A DNA stretch of 32,186 bases from JAICWP01 sp035252015 (GTDB lineage: Bacteria; Acidobacteriota; Terriglobia; Terriglobales; Acidobacteriaceae): the NCBI GenBank assembly GCA_035252015.1, contig DATFDP010000123.1:1-32186 (forward strand), written 5' to 3'. The notes under the pieces were generated by a model. It saw only the letters and a program-made list of their open reading frames with translations. It made no database searches and was not told where the DNA came from. The position numbers were made by a program, and so were the translations under genes. Position 1 is the stretch's first letter, and every line of letters starts with the position of its first letter. Shown piece after piece: positions 7,567 through 15,189 of this stretch.

Positions 7567-9369
7567 TCAGCCGAAGAATAGGTTCAGCAGCAGCAGCACT
7601 ACTATGATGACGACTGCCAGCGCCGCCGGCCGCTCGTACCAAGGCAGGTGCTTCTCGCTGGGCTTCTCGGTCAGCGAGTACACCAACCCGATCAGCTTGC
7701 TGTCTTCACGCGGCCGGGTCATGAGGCTGATCACAATGGTGACCACGAAGCAGGTCGTCCACGCCCAGATCGCGGTCCAGAAATTCTGCGCCATGTCGCT
7801 GGGGTAAAAGTGCACGATGAGGCCTAGCCACCCGCCTTTGATGCCGACCGGCTCGCCCACCGGCAACGTCAGCCCATGGTGGACCGCCGCAGCCACGGTC
7901 CCCGTCAGCAGCCCGAGGAAAGCTCCGTGCCCGGTGGCGCGCTTCCAGAACATGCCCAACAAGAAGGTGGCAAACAGTGGGGCGTTCACGAAGGCGAACA
8001 CCAGTTGCAGCATGTCCATAATGTTGTTGAAGCGCGTGGTGGCGTAGGCGGCCAGCACCGACAAGGCTATGCCGAAAACCGTGGCCACCCTCCCCATCCA
8101 CAGGTAGTGCTCGTCGCTTGCGTTGGGCCGGATGTAGGACTGATATATGTCGTAAGTCCACACCGTATTGAACGCGGTCACGTTGCCCGCCATACCCGAC
8201 ATGAAACTGGCCAGCAGCGCCGTCAGCCCCAAACCCAAAATGCCGGTGGGGAAGTAGTGCAGCAGCATATTAGGGATGGCCAGGTCGTAGTCCAAGATGG
8301 GTTTACCCTGGCGGTCGAGCATAGGCTGCCCGGTGCGGGAATCAATTTTGGGAGGAATCAGTCCCTTGCTGTCCTTTTCCACCGCGGTCGTCGCCGTTGC
8401 CGCATTCGTAGCCGTCAGGTGAGAAGTCGCGCTGGGCAGCGCGATGGCAATCAGCCCCGGCAGAATCACCAGGAAAGGGAAAAACATTTTAGGAAATGCC
8501 GCGATCAGCGGTGTGCGCCGCGCCGCCACCATCGAATCCGCCGCCATGGCCCGCTGCACCACCAGGAAGTCGGTGCACCAGTAGCCGAACGACAGCACGA
8601 ATCCCAGTCCAGCCACCAGCCCGAACCAGTCCACGCCCAGAGGATTGGTCTGGGCACTGCTCATGCCCATCCAGGAATGGGTGAAGGTGGCGGGCAGTTT
8701 TTCCGTCAGCCCCTGCCAGCCGCCCACGTTCTTCAGCCCCAGCCACACCAGGGGAATGAAGCCGGCCACAATCAGGAAGAACTGCAGCACTTCGTTGTAG
8801 ATGGCGCTGGTCAGCCCGCCGAGGAGAATGTAAACCAGCACGATGATGGCGGAAACGATCACACTGACATGAAAAATGCCGCTGCGGGCGATGTGCAGCC
8901 GATCAAAGATGGGGTCCAGCACGTGCAGCACCTGGATCAGCCGCGCCATGGCATACATGGAGATGCCGGAGGAGAACACCGTCATTACGGCGAAGGAAAT
9001 GGCGTTCAGACCGCGCGTCTTCTCGTCAAATCGCAGGCGCAAGTACTCGGGCACTGAGCGCGCCTTTGAGCCGTAATAAAACGGCATCATGAACAGGCCC
9101 ACGAAGATCATTGCCGGGATAGCGCCAATCCAGTAGAAGTGGCTGGTGGCGATGCCGTACTTGGCGCCCGATGCCGCCATGCCAATTACTTCCTGGGCCC
9201 CCAGGTTGGCGGAGAGGAAGGCCAGGCCGGCGATCCAGGCGGGAATGGAGCGGCCGGCCAGGAAAAAATCGGTGCTGGTCTTGACGTGGCGCTTCAGTAC
9301 CGCCCCGATGCCCAGCACCGAGGCGAAGTACAGCAGCATGATGATCCAGTCAATGTAGGTGAGTCCCAC
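7567..9369 (-). CDS. Sodium/solute symporter (SSS family), probable sugar transporter
   Basis: A 600-residue polytopic protein with about 14 hydrophobic segments, matching the solute:sodium symporter family (SGLT/LeuT fold). The first helix begins at once (YIDWIIMLLYFASVLGIGA). The motif SANLGAQEVIGMAASG at about residues 53-68 aligns with the SANISAEQFIGMSGSG region of vSGLT-type sugar transporters. It is inner-membrane located and would use the sodium gradient to import a solute. The downstream galactokinase makes a hexose the best guess; the sequence alone does not prove it. The start is GTG at 9369, with AAGGA about 6 bases upstream. A hydrophilic loop at about residues 320-360 is long for the family. 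Confidence 0.9.
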   Translation of the reverse strand: MGLTYIDWIIMLLYFASVLGIGAVLKRHVKTSTDFFLAGRSIPAWIAGLAFLSANLGAQEVIGMAASGAKYGIATSHFYWIGAIPAMIFVGLFMMPFYYGSKARSVPEYLRLRFDEKTRGLNAISFAVMTVFSSGISMYAMARLIQVLHVLDPIFDRLHIARSGIFHVSVIVSAIIVLVYILLGGLTSAIYNEVLQFFLIVAGFIPLVWLGLKNVGGWQGLTEKLPATFTHSWMGMSSAQTNPLGVDWFGLVAGLGFVLSFGYWCTDFLVVQRAMAADSMVAARRTPLIAAFPKMFFPFLVILPGLIAIALPSATSHLTATNAATATTAVEKDSKGLIPPKIDSRTGQPMLDRQGKPILDYDLAIPNMLLHYFPTGILGLGLTALLASFMSGMAGNVTAFNTVWTYDIYQSYIRPNASDEHYLWMGRVATVFGIALSVLAAYATTRFNNIMDMLQLVFAFVNAPLFATFLLGMFWKRATGHGAFLGLLTGTVAAAVHHGLTLPVGEPVGIKGGWLGLIVHFYPSDMAQNFWTAIWAWTTCFVVTIVISLMTRPREDSKLIGLVYSLTEKPSEKHLPWYERPAALAVVIIVVLLLLNLFFG

Positions 9370-9519
9370 GCGGTTCCTTAGCGGCGGTCATGGACGGAGG
9401 GACACCTTACAACTCTAACGGCCTTGGCAGCAAGTGCAGCAGCTTTATCCATCGCCGAGCAGGCAGAGACCGCCGGGAAAACCTAATACGACCGGCAATA
9501 GAAGCCAAGGAATAGAACC

Positions 9520-9550
9520 CTCGGCGGACTCGGCGTTCTCGGCGGTGAAA
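9520..9550 (+). repeat. Tandem 9-base word array (CTCGGCGnn)
   Basis: Three consecutive copies of a 9-base word start at 9520, 9529 and 9538 (CTCGGCGGA, CTCGGCGTT, CTCGGCGGT) and end in GAAA. It lies in the spacer between the symporter gene and yggX. An 8-base version of the same style is found at 30581-30604. No function is evident. Confidence 0.6.
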
Positions 9551-9582
9551 AGGGGTTTCCGTCGGCCAGCGTACAACGCCTA

Positions 9583-9591
9583 TGCGATAAT
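9583..9591 (+). promoter_or_regulatory. Extended -10 promoter box of yggX, leaderless arrangement
   Basis: TGCGATAAT is an extended -10 (TGn plus GATAAT at 9586-9591). The hexamer ends 6 bases before the ATG at 9598, so transcription would start at or next to the A of the start codon. There is no Shine-Dalgarno sequence between them. No good -35 box is visible, as is usual for extended -10 promoters. Confidence 0.55.
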
Positions 9592-9597
9592 TTACTC

Positions 9598-9906
9598 ATG
9601 AGTTCTTCTCCCTCCATGCCCCAAGGCCCCGTGGGCCGCACCGTTTTTTGTGTCAAGTTCCAGCGCGAGCTGCCCGGCCTCGACGAGCCGCCCTTTGACA
9701 ACGAGCTCGGCCAGCGCATCTATGAGCGGGTTTCTCGCGACGCCTGGGCTATGTGGGTGGACCACTGCAAGATCCTGCTGAACGAATACCGCCTGAACCC
9801 CGCCAATCCTCAGGACCAGGAATTTCTGGTCAAACAACTGGAGCAGTTCTTTTTCGGCGAAGGCGCTGCCCTTCCCGCCGAATACGTCCCGCCCAAGAAA
9901 AAGTAG
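9598..9906 (+). CDS. yggX: Probable Fe(2+)-trafficking protein
   Basis: The 102-residue product matches the small YggX family. It has the N-terminal RTVFCVKFQRELPGLD with the single conserved cysteine C18, then ELGQRIYERVSRDAW and a C-terminal NPANPQDQEFLVKQLEQFFF block. Family members protect iron-sulfur proteins from oxidative damage and are proposed to handle ferrous iron in the cytoplasm. The six-residue N-terminal extension before the conserved start could be removed by using M7. The ATG at 9598 fits the leaderless promoter. It is a single-gene unit, convergent with the minus-strand gene ending at 9914. Confidence 0.9.
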   Translation: MSSSPSMPQGPVGRTVFCVKFQRELPGLDEPPFDNELGQRIYERVSRDAWAMWVDHCKILLNEYRLNPANPQDQEFLVKQLEQFFFGEGAALPAEYVPPKKK

Positions 9907-9913
9907 TAGCCAA

Positions 9914-10369
9914 CTACCCTTTCCCCGTCCTGATCATCTCGAACAGATCATTCGCCCGCTTTCGCCCCAGCGACCCCACGTAGGCGCCCGCGTTGCCGGT
10001 GATGAAGGACAAGAAGGCCTCATAAATCTGCGCCCGCTCGGTGTACATGTGCAGCACGCCGGCGGCAAACAGCCGCGAAAGCGGAATGCAGCCGCACACG
10101 ATCAGCACCCAGCGCCACGGCCTCCCCGGCCGCAAGGCACCCATCACCATACAGAAAAACAGGGCCAGAAAGCCGGTCAGCATCAAGTCGCCGACCGCAA
10201 CCTCGGCGAACCCGCTTATCGCCCCCAATAGCAATGCCAGCCCGTACCAGGGAACTTCGCTTCCCTTCGCCGATCCCCGGGTTGACTGTGGAGTGGCGAC
10301 CGCTATGGTGCTGGCGGTCGTTTTTTTGGGAAGCGAAGCGACGGGTTTGGGCGCGGGAACTTCTGCCAT
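9914..10369 (-). CDS. Hypothetical three-TM membrane protein
   Basis: A 151-residue protein of no family I recognise. Residues 1-40 are Pro/Ala/Thr/Lys rich and probably disordered. Three hydrophobic segments follow (about 41-59, 61-80 and 86-105), then an amphipathic C-terminal part with YEAFLSFITGNAGAYVGSLGRKRANDLFEMIR. The ATG at 10369 lies 9 bases beyond the stop of the dehydrogenase gene, with a GAGGG about 7 bases before it. The two genes are therefore very likely co-transcribed, and the good ribosome site supports a real protein. A functional link to the dehydrogenase is not evident. Confidence 0.7.
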   Translation of the reverse strand: MAEVPAPKPVASLPKKTTASTIAVATPQSTRGSAKGSEVPWYGLALLLGAISGFAEVAVGDLMLTGFLALFFCMVMGALRPGRPWRWVLIVCGCIPLSRLFAAGVLHMYTERAQIYEAFLSFITGNAGAYVGSLGRKRANDLFEMIRTGKG

Positions 10370-10378
10370 CAGGGGCCC

Positions 10379-11233
10379 TCAATCGGGATAAGTATAGAAG
10401 CCGCGGCCCGACTTGCGCCCCAGCCAGCCCGCATCCACCATCTTGATGAGCAGCGGGCACGGCCGGTACTTGGGATCACCCAGCCCGTCGTGCAGCACCC
10501 GCATGATGTCTAGGCAAACGTCCAGGCCAATGAAGTCGGCCAGCGTCAGCGGCCCCATAGGATGGCTCATGCCGAGTTTGAACACCTCATCCACCGCCTG
10601 TGCCGTGGCCACGCCTTCCATCACCGCGTACATTGCCTCGTTCAGCAGGGGCATGAGTACGCGGTTGGAAACAAATCCGGGCGCGTCGTTCACCTCCACC
10701 GGCGTCTTATCCAGCTTCACCGCAAGCGCACTCACCGTTTCGTATGTTTCCTGCGAGGTGGCCAAGCCGCGAATCACCTCCACCAGCTTCATCATTGGCA
10801 CGGGATTGAAGAAGTGCATCCCAATCACCTGCTGCGGCCGCTTGGTCAGCGCCCCCAGCTTGGTGATAGAGATAGAAGAGGTGTTCGAAGCCAAAATCAC
10901 CTCCGGCCGGCACATGCCGTCGAGTTCGCGAAAAAGCTGCGCCTTGATATCAAATTTCTCTGTGGCCGCCTCCACCACGAAATCGCAGCCTGCCAGCCGT
11001 TGCCGCTCCGTCACCGGCTGAATGCGTGCCAGCGCTGCACTGCGATCGTCAGCCGTGATTTTGTTCTTCGCCACCTCGCGTTCCAGGTTCTTGCTGATGG
11101 TGCCTAGAGCTCGCTCCAGGAAACGTTGCTCCACTTCGCACAGCACCACCTGGTACCCATGCCTGGCAAACACGTGGGCAATGCCGTTGCCCATGGTACC
11201 CGCGCCCACTACCCCAACCGTCTTGATCTCCAT
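10379..11233 (-). CDS. 3-hydroxybutyryl-CoA dehydrogenase
   Basis: The 284-residue enzyme of the 3-hydroxyacyl-CoA dehydrogenase family interconverts 3-hydroxybutyryl-CoA and acetoacetyl-CoA with NAD(P). The Rossmann motif VGVVGAGTMGNGIA is at residues 6-19. The catalytic histidine is H140 in GMHFFNPVPMMKLVEVIRG. The C-terminal domain has GFVSNRVLMPLLNEA and ends with GRKSGRGFYTY. The frame is open 19 codons further upstream, but the ATG at 11233 gives the family's standard start and has GAGG 6 bases before it. It is not next to thiolase, crotonase or acyl-CoA dehydrogenase genes. It could serve butyrate-type or beta-oxidation metabolism; the sequence does not decide. Confidence 0.93.
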   Translation of the reverse strand: MEIKTVGVVGAGTMGNGIAHVFARHGYQVVLCEVEQRFLERALGTISKNLEREVAKNKITADDRSAALARIQPVTERQRLAGCDFVVEAATEKFDIKAQLFRELDGMCRPEVILASNTSSISITKLGALTKRPQQVIGMHFFNPVPMMKLVEVIRGLATSQETYETVSALAVKLDKTPVEVNDAPGFVSNRVLMPLLNEAMYAVMEGVATAQAVDEVFKLGMSHPMGPLTLADFIGLDVCLDIMRVLHDGLGDPKYRPCPLLIKMVDAGWLGRKSGRGFYTYPD

Positions 11234-11370
11234 GCTGGCCTCGCGCTCCCCTGTGAAACTTAAAAGTGTAGCAGGGCGCAACGGTGACAAGTAATAGCTG
11301 CAAAGCGGCGCAAGAACGTAGCCCTGGGCGTGAGCCCGGGGAATCGGGCCTGCTTTTCGCCGTTTCAGCT

Positions 11371-11379
11371 TGTTAGAAT
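11371..11379 (+). promoter_or_regulatory. Extended -10 box of the M49-like peptidase gene
   Basis: TGTTAGAAT is an extended -10 (TGn plus TAGAAT at 11374-11379). The hexamer ends 7 bases before the ATG at 11387, leaving no room for a leader with a ribosome-binding site. The predicted start of transcription coincides with the start codon. Confidence 0.5.
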
Positions 11380-11386
11380 TCCTCTG

Positions 11387-13111
11387 ATGCGAATTCTCCC
11401 CTGGTTGTTCATCTTTACCTTGGCGCTATCTCCTATGACCGTCTCCGCCCAAAAGCAAACGAAAGAGAAAGCTCTGCGCAGCTATCGCAGTGCCGGCGAC
11501 AAGCCGGTCACCGTGCGCATGGGCCTTGCCACCGACCTGCCGCAGCAACTGGCCAAGTGGCGCGTGGTGCGCATGCCTTTCCACTCTGCCGGCCTGACCA
11601 CGCGCGAGCGCCGCATGGTCGAGAAATTGGTGGACGCCAGTCGCTATCTCGACGACATCTACTGGCGGCAGAGCGATCCCGACGGCCTCACCCTGTTCCA
11701 CGAGCTCGAAGGCAACACCAACCATATCGACGCCAACGTGCGCCGCATGCTGATGATCAACGGCTCTCGCTTCGACCTGCTGCGTGACAACCAGCCCTTT
11801 GTCGGCCAGCAGTCCATGCCCCCGGGCCGCGGCTTTTATCCCGCCGGCCTTACGCGCGAGCAAATTGAGCAGTACGTGCAGCAGCATCCCGAAAGCAAGG
11901 CCGAAATCTACAGCCCTTACACGGTAGTCGTGTGGCGCGGCAAAGAACTGGTGGGCGTGCCTTACCGCGTCGCCTACCGTGCGTTCCTGGGTCCGGCGGC
12001 GCGCGACCTGCGGGAGGCGGCCGCTCTCAGCGCCGATCCTGCCTTCGCCAAATTTCTGCGCCTGCGCGCCGACGCGCTGCTCACCGACGACTACTACGAA
12101 AGTGACCTCGCCTGGCTCGACCTCAAGGACCCGAAGTTCGACGTCATCTTCGCGCCCTACGAAACTTATCTCGACAGCCTGCTGGGCGTGAAAACTTCCT
12201 ACGGCACGGCAGTGCTCATCCGCAACCAGGCGGAAAGCCGCAAGCTCGCTCTGTACCAGAAATATGTGCCCGAAATTCAGGACGCCCTTCCCCTGGGGCC
12301 GGAGGACCGGCCCTCCAAGCGCGGCCTGGCTACGCCCATGGAGGTGATGGACGCGCCCTACCGTGGCGGCGACCTGCGCCACGGCTACCAGGCAGTGGCC
12401 GACAATCTGCCCAACGATCCCCGCATCCACGAGGCCAAGGGCTCGAAGAAAATTTTCTTCAAGAACTTCATGGATGCGCGCGTGAACTACGTCATCCTGC
12501 CCGTGGCCAGGCGCGTGATGCGCCCCGATCAGGCCGCCAAAGTGACCGGCGAAGGCTACCTTGCCGGCACCCTGCTGCACGAAATTTCCCACGGCCTGGG
12601 CCCGGCATTTGCGCGCACCGCGGCGGGCAAAACCGATATCCGCGAAGCCATCGGTCCGGCTTTCAGCGGACTGGAAGAAGCCAAGGCGGATGCGGTTGGC
12701 ATGTTCGGCCTCAAGTGGCTGGTGGACCACGACGCTCTGCCCAAATCGCGCCTGCAGGAGTATTACGCCTCTTACGTTGGCGGACTCTTCCGCACCGTGC
12801 GCTTTGGCGCCGGCGAGGCGCATGGCCGTGCCGAGATGATGGAGTTCAATTACCTCAACGAGCAGCAGGCCGTTACCCGCGACTCCGCTACCGGCCGCTA
12901 CTCCATTGATTACGCCAAAATGCCGGCCGTGATTGAAACCCTGGCCAAAGAGCTTCTGGAGCAGGAAGCCACCGGCGACCGTTCCCGCGCCGAAGCCTGG
13001 TTCCAAAAATATGACGTCGTGCCCGACGATCTGAAAGCCTCTTTGGCGAAAGCCACCGACGTACCAGTGGACGTTGACCCCGTCTTCTCCTTCGCCGACA
13101 AGGTGAAGTAA
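11387..13111 (+). CDS. Exported zinc metallopeptidase, M49 (dipeptidyl-peptidase III)-like
   Basis: The 574-residue protein has a signal peptide (residues 1-22, SPMTVSA-Q). A zinc motif follows, HEISHG at H398-E399-H402, with a downstream glutamate in GLEEAKADAVGM (E430/E431). This LLHEISHGLGP pattern is that of bacterial proteins annotated as M49-family Zn-dependent hydrolases. Classical DPP III has HExxxH, so this member has the shorter HExxH spacing. A periplasmic or secreted role in cleaving short peptides is inferred. The start is the ATG at 11387, which begins the signal peptide and fits the leaderless promoter; the frame is open 19 codons upstream without merit. It is a single-gene unit. 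Confidence 0.82.
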   Translation: MRILPWLFIFTLALSPMTVSAQKQTKEKALRSYRSAGDKPVTVRMGLATDLPQQLAKWRVVRMPFHSAGLTTRERRMVEKLVDASRYLDDIYWRQSDPDGLTLFHELEGNTNHIDANVRRMLMINGSRFDLLRDNQPFVGQQSMPPGRGFYPAGLTREQIEQYVQQHPESKAEIYSPYTVVVWRGKELVGVPYRVAYRAFLGPAARDLREAAALSADPAFAKFLRLRADALLTDDYYESDLAWLDLKDPKFDVIFAPYETYLDSLLGVKTSYGTAVLIRNQAESRKLALYQKYVPEIQDALPLGPEDRPSKRGLATPMEVMDAPYRGGDLRHGYQAVADNLPNDPRIHEAKGSKKIFFKNFMDARVNYVILPVARRVMRPDQAAKVTGEGYLAGTLLHEISHGLGPAFARTAAGKTDIREAIGPAFSGLEEAKADAVGMFGLKWLVDHDALPKSRLQEYYASYVGGLFRTVRFGAGEAHGRAEMMEFNYLNEQQAVTRDSATGRYSIDYAKMPAVIETLAKELLEQEATGDRSRAEAWFQKYDVVPDDLKASLAKATDVPVDVDPVFSFADKVK

Positions 13112-13501
13112 CGCCAGCGTGCGCCCAGACCGCAGGGCTGCATAGTAAAGCCCATGACGAAAGCTTTGGGTACGCCTTCAGCCGTACCAGAACCGCCCTA
13201 CGCTGTCATCCTGAACGCAGCGGGCTGATTCGCTTGTGAATCGCGGAGTTGAAGGACCGCTACAGACTTCGCTCCTCATTTACCGCTTCAGGACTTCTCC
13301 ATCAAAATTCCCTGCGACTTCGCGACGCAATAGCCGCGGCAGGGGTTTCATTCCGACTTGCGCTGTCTCTTCCTGAACCCGCTCCTGGCCGCTTTCATTC
13401 ATTTCGCATTCCCATTTCGGTGTCGTGGTGAGCGAGGGCGAATGTCCGAGTCGAAACACCCTGCACGCCTGGCATTACGATGTTGTTTAGAGGGTGTTCC
13501 C

Positions 13502-13618
13502 ATGAAGGAGCACAGGTACTGGATCTATATCGTGAGCAGCGAGGTCCTTGACGGTGACCGCACCCGAAGGTTGCGCTCTCCCAATCCCTGGTCCGAGCCG
13601 CTTGCTAAATTCAGGTAG
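13502..13618 (+). pseudogene. Possible remnant of a GIY-YIG nuclease gene (N-terminus only)
   Basis: A 38-codon frame begins MKEHRYWIYIVSS. This resembles the first beta strand of small GIY-YIG (UvrC-N-like) proteins, where such a start is normally followed by an LYIG strand. Here the sequence then changes to an unrelated Arg-rich tail and stops. A GAGGG lies upstream of the ATG. I read it as a truncated remnant; 13 residues of similarity are weak evidence, and it could be chance. Confidence 0.3.
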
Positions 13619-13646
13619 TGGGTCAGTTTCAAAGTGACCCACTGCC
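13614..13646. other. Strong hairpin upstream of tldD
   Basis: A 12-base-pair stem with one G-T pair and a 9-base loop. The core arms AGTGGGTCA (13617-13625) and TGACCCACT (13635-13643) are perfect. No T-run follows on either strand, so a classical Rho-independent terminator is unlikely. It could be an operator, a processing site or a repeat relic. Confidence 0.6.
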
Positions 13647-13702
13647 AAAATTCACAGCCCCTCCCACAAAACTCCTCTCTCCATTTATCATCATTGTTTG
13701 CC

Positions 13703-15175
13703 ATGAGCATGAAGCAGATTGCCGAGTGGGCACTGAACCTTACCGACCAGCACGGCGTCTCCTACTCTGACGTGCGCATTGTGGAGGAGCGCAACCGCGC
13801 CCTCGCCACCAAAAACGGCCGCATGGGTCACGCTTCCGACTCCTCATCGCTGGGCATTGGCATTCGCGTCCTGGCCGATGGCGCCTGGGGCTTCGCCTCC
13901 ACGGAAGACCTCACCCGCATTGCGGTGGAAATGACCGCCGCCAAGGCGGTGGAAATTGCCCGCGCCTCCGCCCGTGTCAAGCAGCACGACGTACGCCTGG
14001 CCCCGGAAAAGCCCTTCACCGACGAGTGGACCACGCCCTGCAAGACCGACCCTTTCTCCACCTCTGTGGAGCAGAACATTGACCTGCTGCTGCGCGTGGA
14101 TAAAGAGCTGCGCTCCGTGCAGGGCATCACGCTGGCGGAAACCAACATGAATTTCCGCCGCTATGACCAGTGGTTCTTCTCCTCCGAAGGCTCCCATATT
14201 CACGAGACCAAGATCACTACCGGCGCCGGCTATGCCGCCTACGCCTTTGCGGGCACGGAAATTCACAAACGCTCTTATCCCAACTCCTTTGGCGGTCAGT
14301 ATCAGAATAAGGGTTACGAATTGGTGGAGGAGCAAAAGCTGGTGGAGAACGCCCGACGCATTGCGGAAGAGTGCGTGGCACTGCACAAAGCCGACCAGTG
14401 TCCTGAAGGCAACTTCAGCGTCGTGCTCGACTCCTCTCAGCTCGGCCTGCAGATTCACGAGTCTGTCGGCCATCCCATCGAGCTCGACCGCGTGCTGGGC
14501 ATGGAAGCCAATTTCGCCGGCATGTCGTTTCTTACGCTGGAGAAGCTGCGCACGCTGCGCTACGGCAGCCACCTGGTGAACGTGGTGGCCGACGCCACCC
14601 GCAATCACGGTCCCGGCCTGGGCACCTTCGCCTACGATGACGAAGGCGTGCCCGCGCAGTGCACGCCCATTATCACCAATGGCCTCTTTACCGGCTATCT
14701 CTCGTCGCGGGAAACTGCGCATGCCATCGGCGCGAACCGCTCCGGCGGCACCATGCGGGCGGAAGGCTGGAACCGCATTCCCATCATCCGCATGACCAAC
14801 ATCAGCATCCTGCCAGGAGAGAAGCCGCTAACGTTCGAACAGCTGATTGCTGACACCGACAAAGGCATCTTCATGCAGACCAATCGCTCCTGGTCCATAG
14901 ACGACAAACGCTACAACTTCCAGTTCGGCACCGAAATCGGCTGGGAGATCAAGGGCGGCAAGCTGGGGCGCATGCTGAAGAATCCGTCCTATTCCGGAAT
15001 CACAACAGAGTTCTGGAATTCTATGGACGCCATCTGCTCCCGCGACCAGTGGACGCTCTGGGGCACGCCCAACTGCGGCAAAGGCCAGCCCATGCAGACT
15101 ATGGGCACAGGGCATGGGGCGTCGCCGGCAAGGTTTAGGAATGTGAAGGTGGGGAGCGCATACAAAGGAACGTGA
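13703..15175 (+). CDS. tldD: Metalloprotease TldD
   Basis: The 490-residue subunit is the catalytic half of the TldD/TldE protease, which processes small peptides such as microcin B17 and CcdA antitoxin in Escherichia coli. The HExxxH zinc motif is HESVGH at residues 252-257. A conserved cysteine is present in the C-terminal GTPNCGKGQP. The block GTFAYDDEGVPAQ...GLFTGYLSSRETA is typical of the family. The frame is open 23 codons upstream, but the ATG at 13703 gives the family start; M3 at 13709 is also possible. No Shine-Dalgarno sequence is visible, and the -10-like TATCAT ends 11 bases before the start. Its partner gene tldE follows after a 560-base insertion-like element. Confidence 0.92.
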   Translation: MSMKQIAEWALNLTDQHGVSYSDVRIVEERNRALATKNGRMGHASDSSSLGIGIRVLADGAWGFASTEDLTRIAVEMTAAKAVEIARASARVKQHDVRLAPEKPFTDEWTTPCKTDPFSTSVEQNIDLLLRVDKELRSVQGITLAETNMNFRRYDQWFFSSEGSHIHETKITTGAGYAAYAFAGTEIHKRSYPNSFGGQYQNKGYELVEEQKLVENARRIAEECVALHKADQCPEGNFSVVLDSSQLGLQIHESVGHPIELDRVLGMEANFAGMSFLTLEKLRTLRYGSHLVNVVADATRNHGPGLGTFAYDDEGVPAQCTPIITNGLFTGYLSSRETAHAIGANRSGGTMRAEGWNRIPIIRMTNISILPGEKPLTFEQLIADTDKGIFMQTNRSWSIDDKRYNFQFGTEIGWEIKGGKLGRMLKNPSYSGITTEFWNSMDAICSRDQWTLWGTPNCGKGQPMQTMGTGHGASPARFRNVKVGSAYKGT

Positions 15176-15189
15176 AGGCCATCACTGAA

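Larger units (their letters stand above)
13112..13702. other. 590-base spacer between the peptidase gene and tldD
   Basis: No intact gene is convincing here. It holds: a stretch at 13203-13262 (GTCATCCTGAACGCAGC ... GTTGAAGGACC) that looks like a dispersed GTCATCCTGAGCGAAGC-type intergenic repeat; an 8-base inverted pair AACACCCT/AGGGTGTT near 13460-13500; a GIY-YIG-like fragment at 13502; a strong hairpin at 13614-13646; and a probable -10 box (TATCAT, 13686-13691) 11 bases before the tldD start. Confidence 0.5.

Noticed and set aside
7876..9057. 393-codon open frame on the plus strand
   Set aside because: Antisense to the symporter; Gln/His/Arg-rich shadow without motifs.
11426..13006. 526-codon open frame on the minus strand
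   Set aside because: Antisense to the M49-like peptidase with its signal peptide and zinc motif; no domain is recognisable in it.
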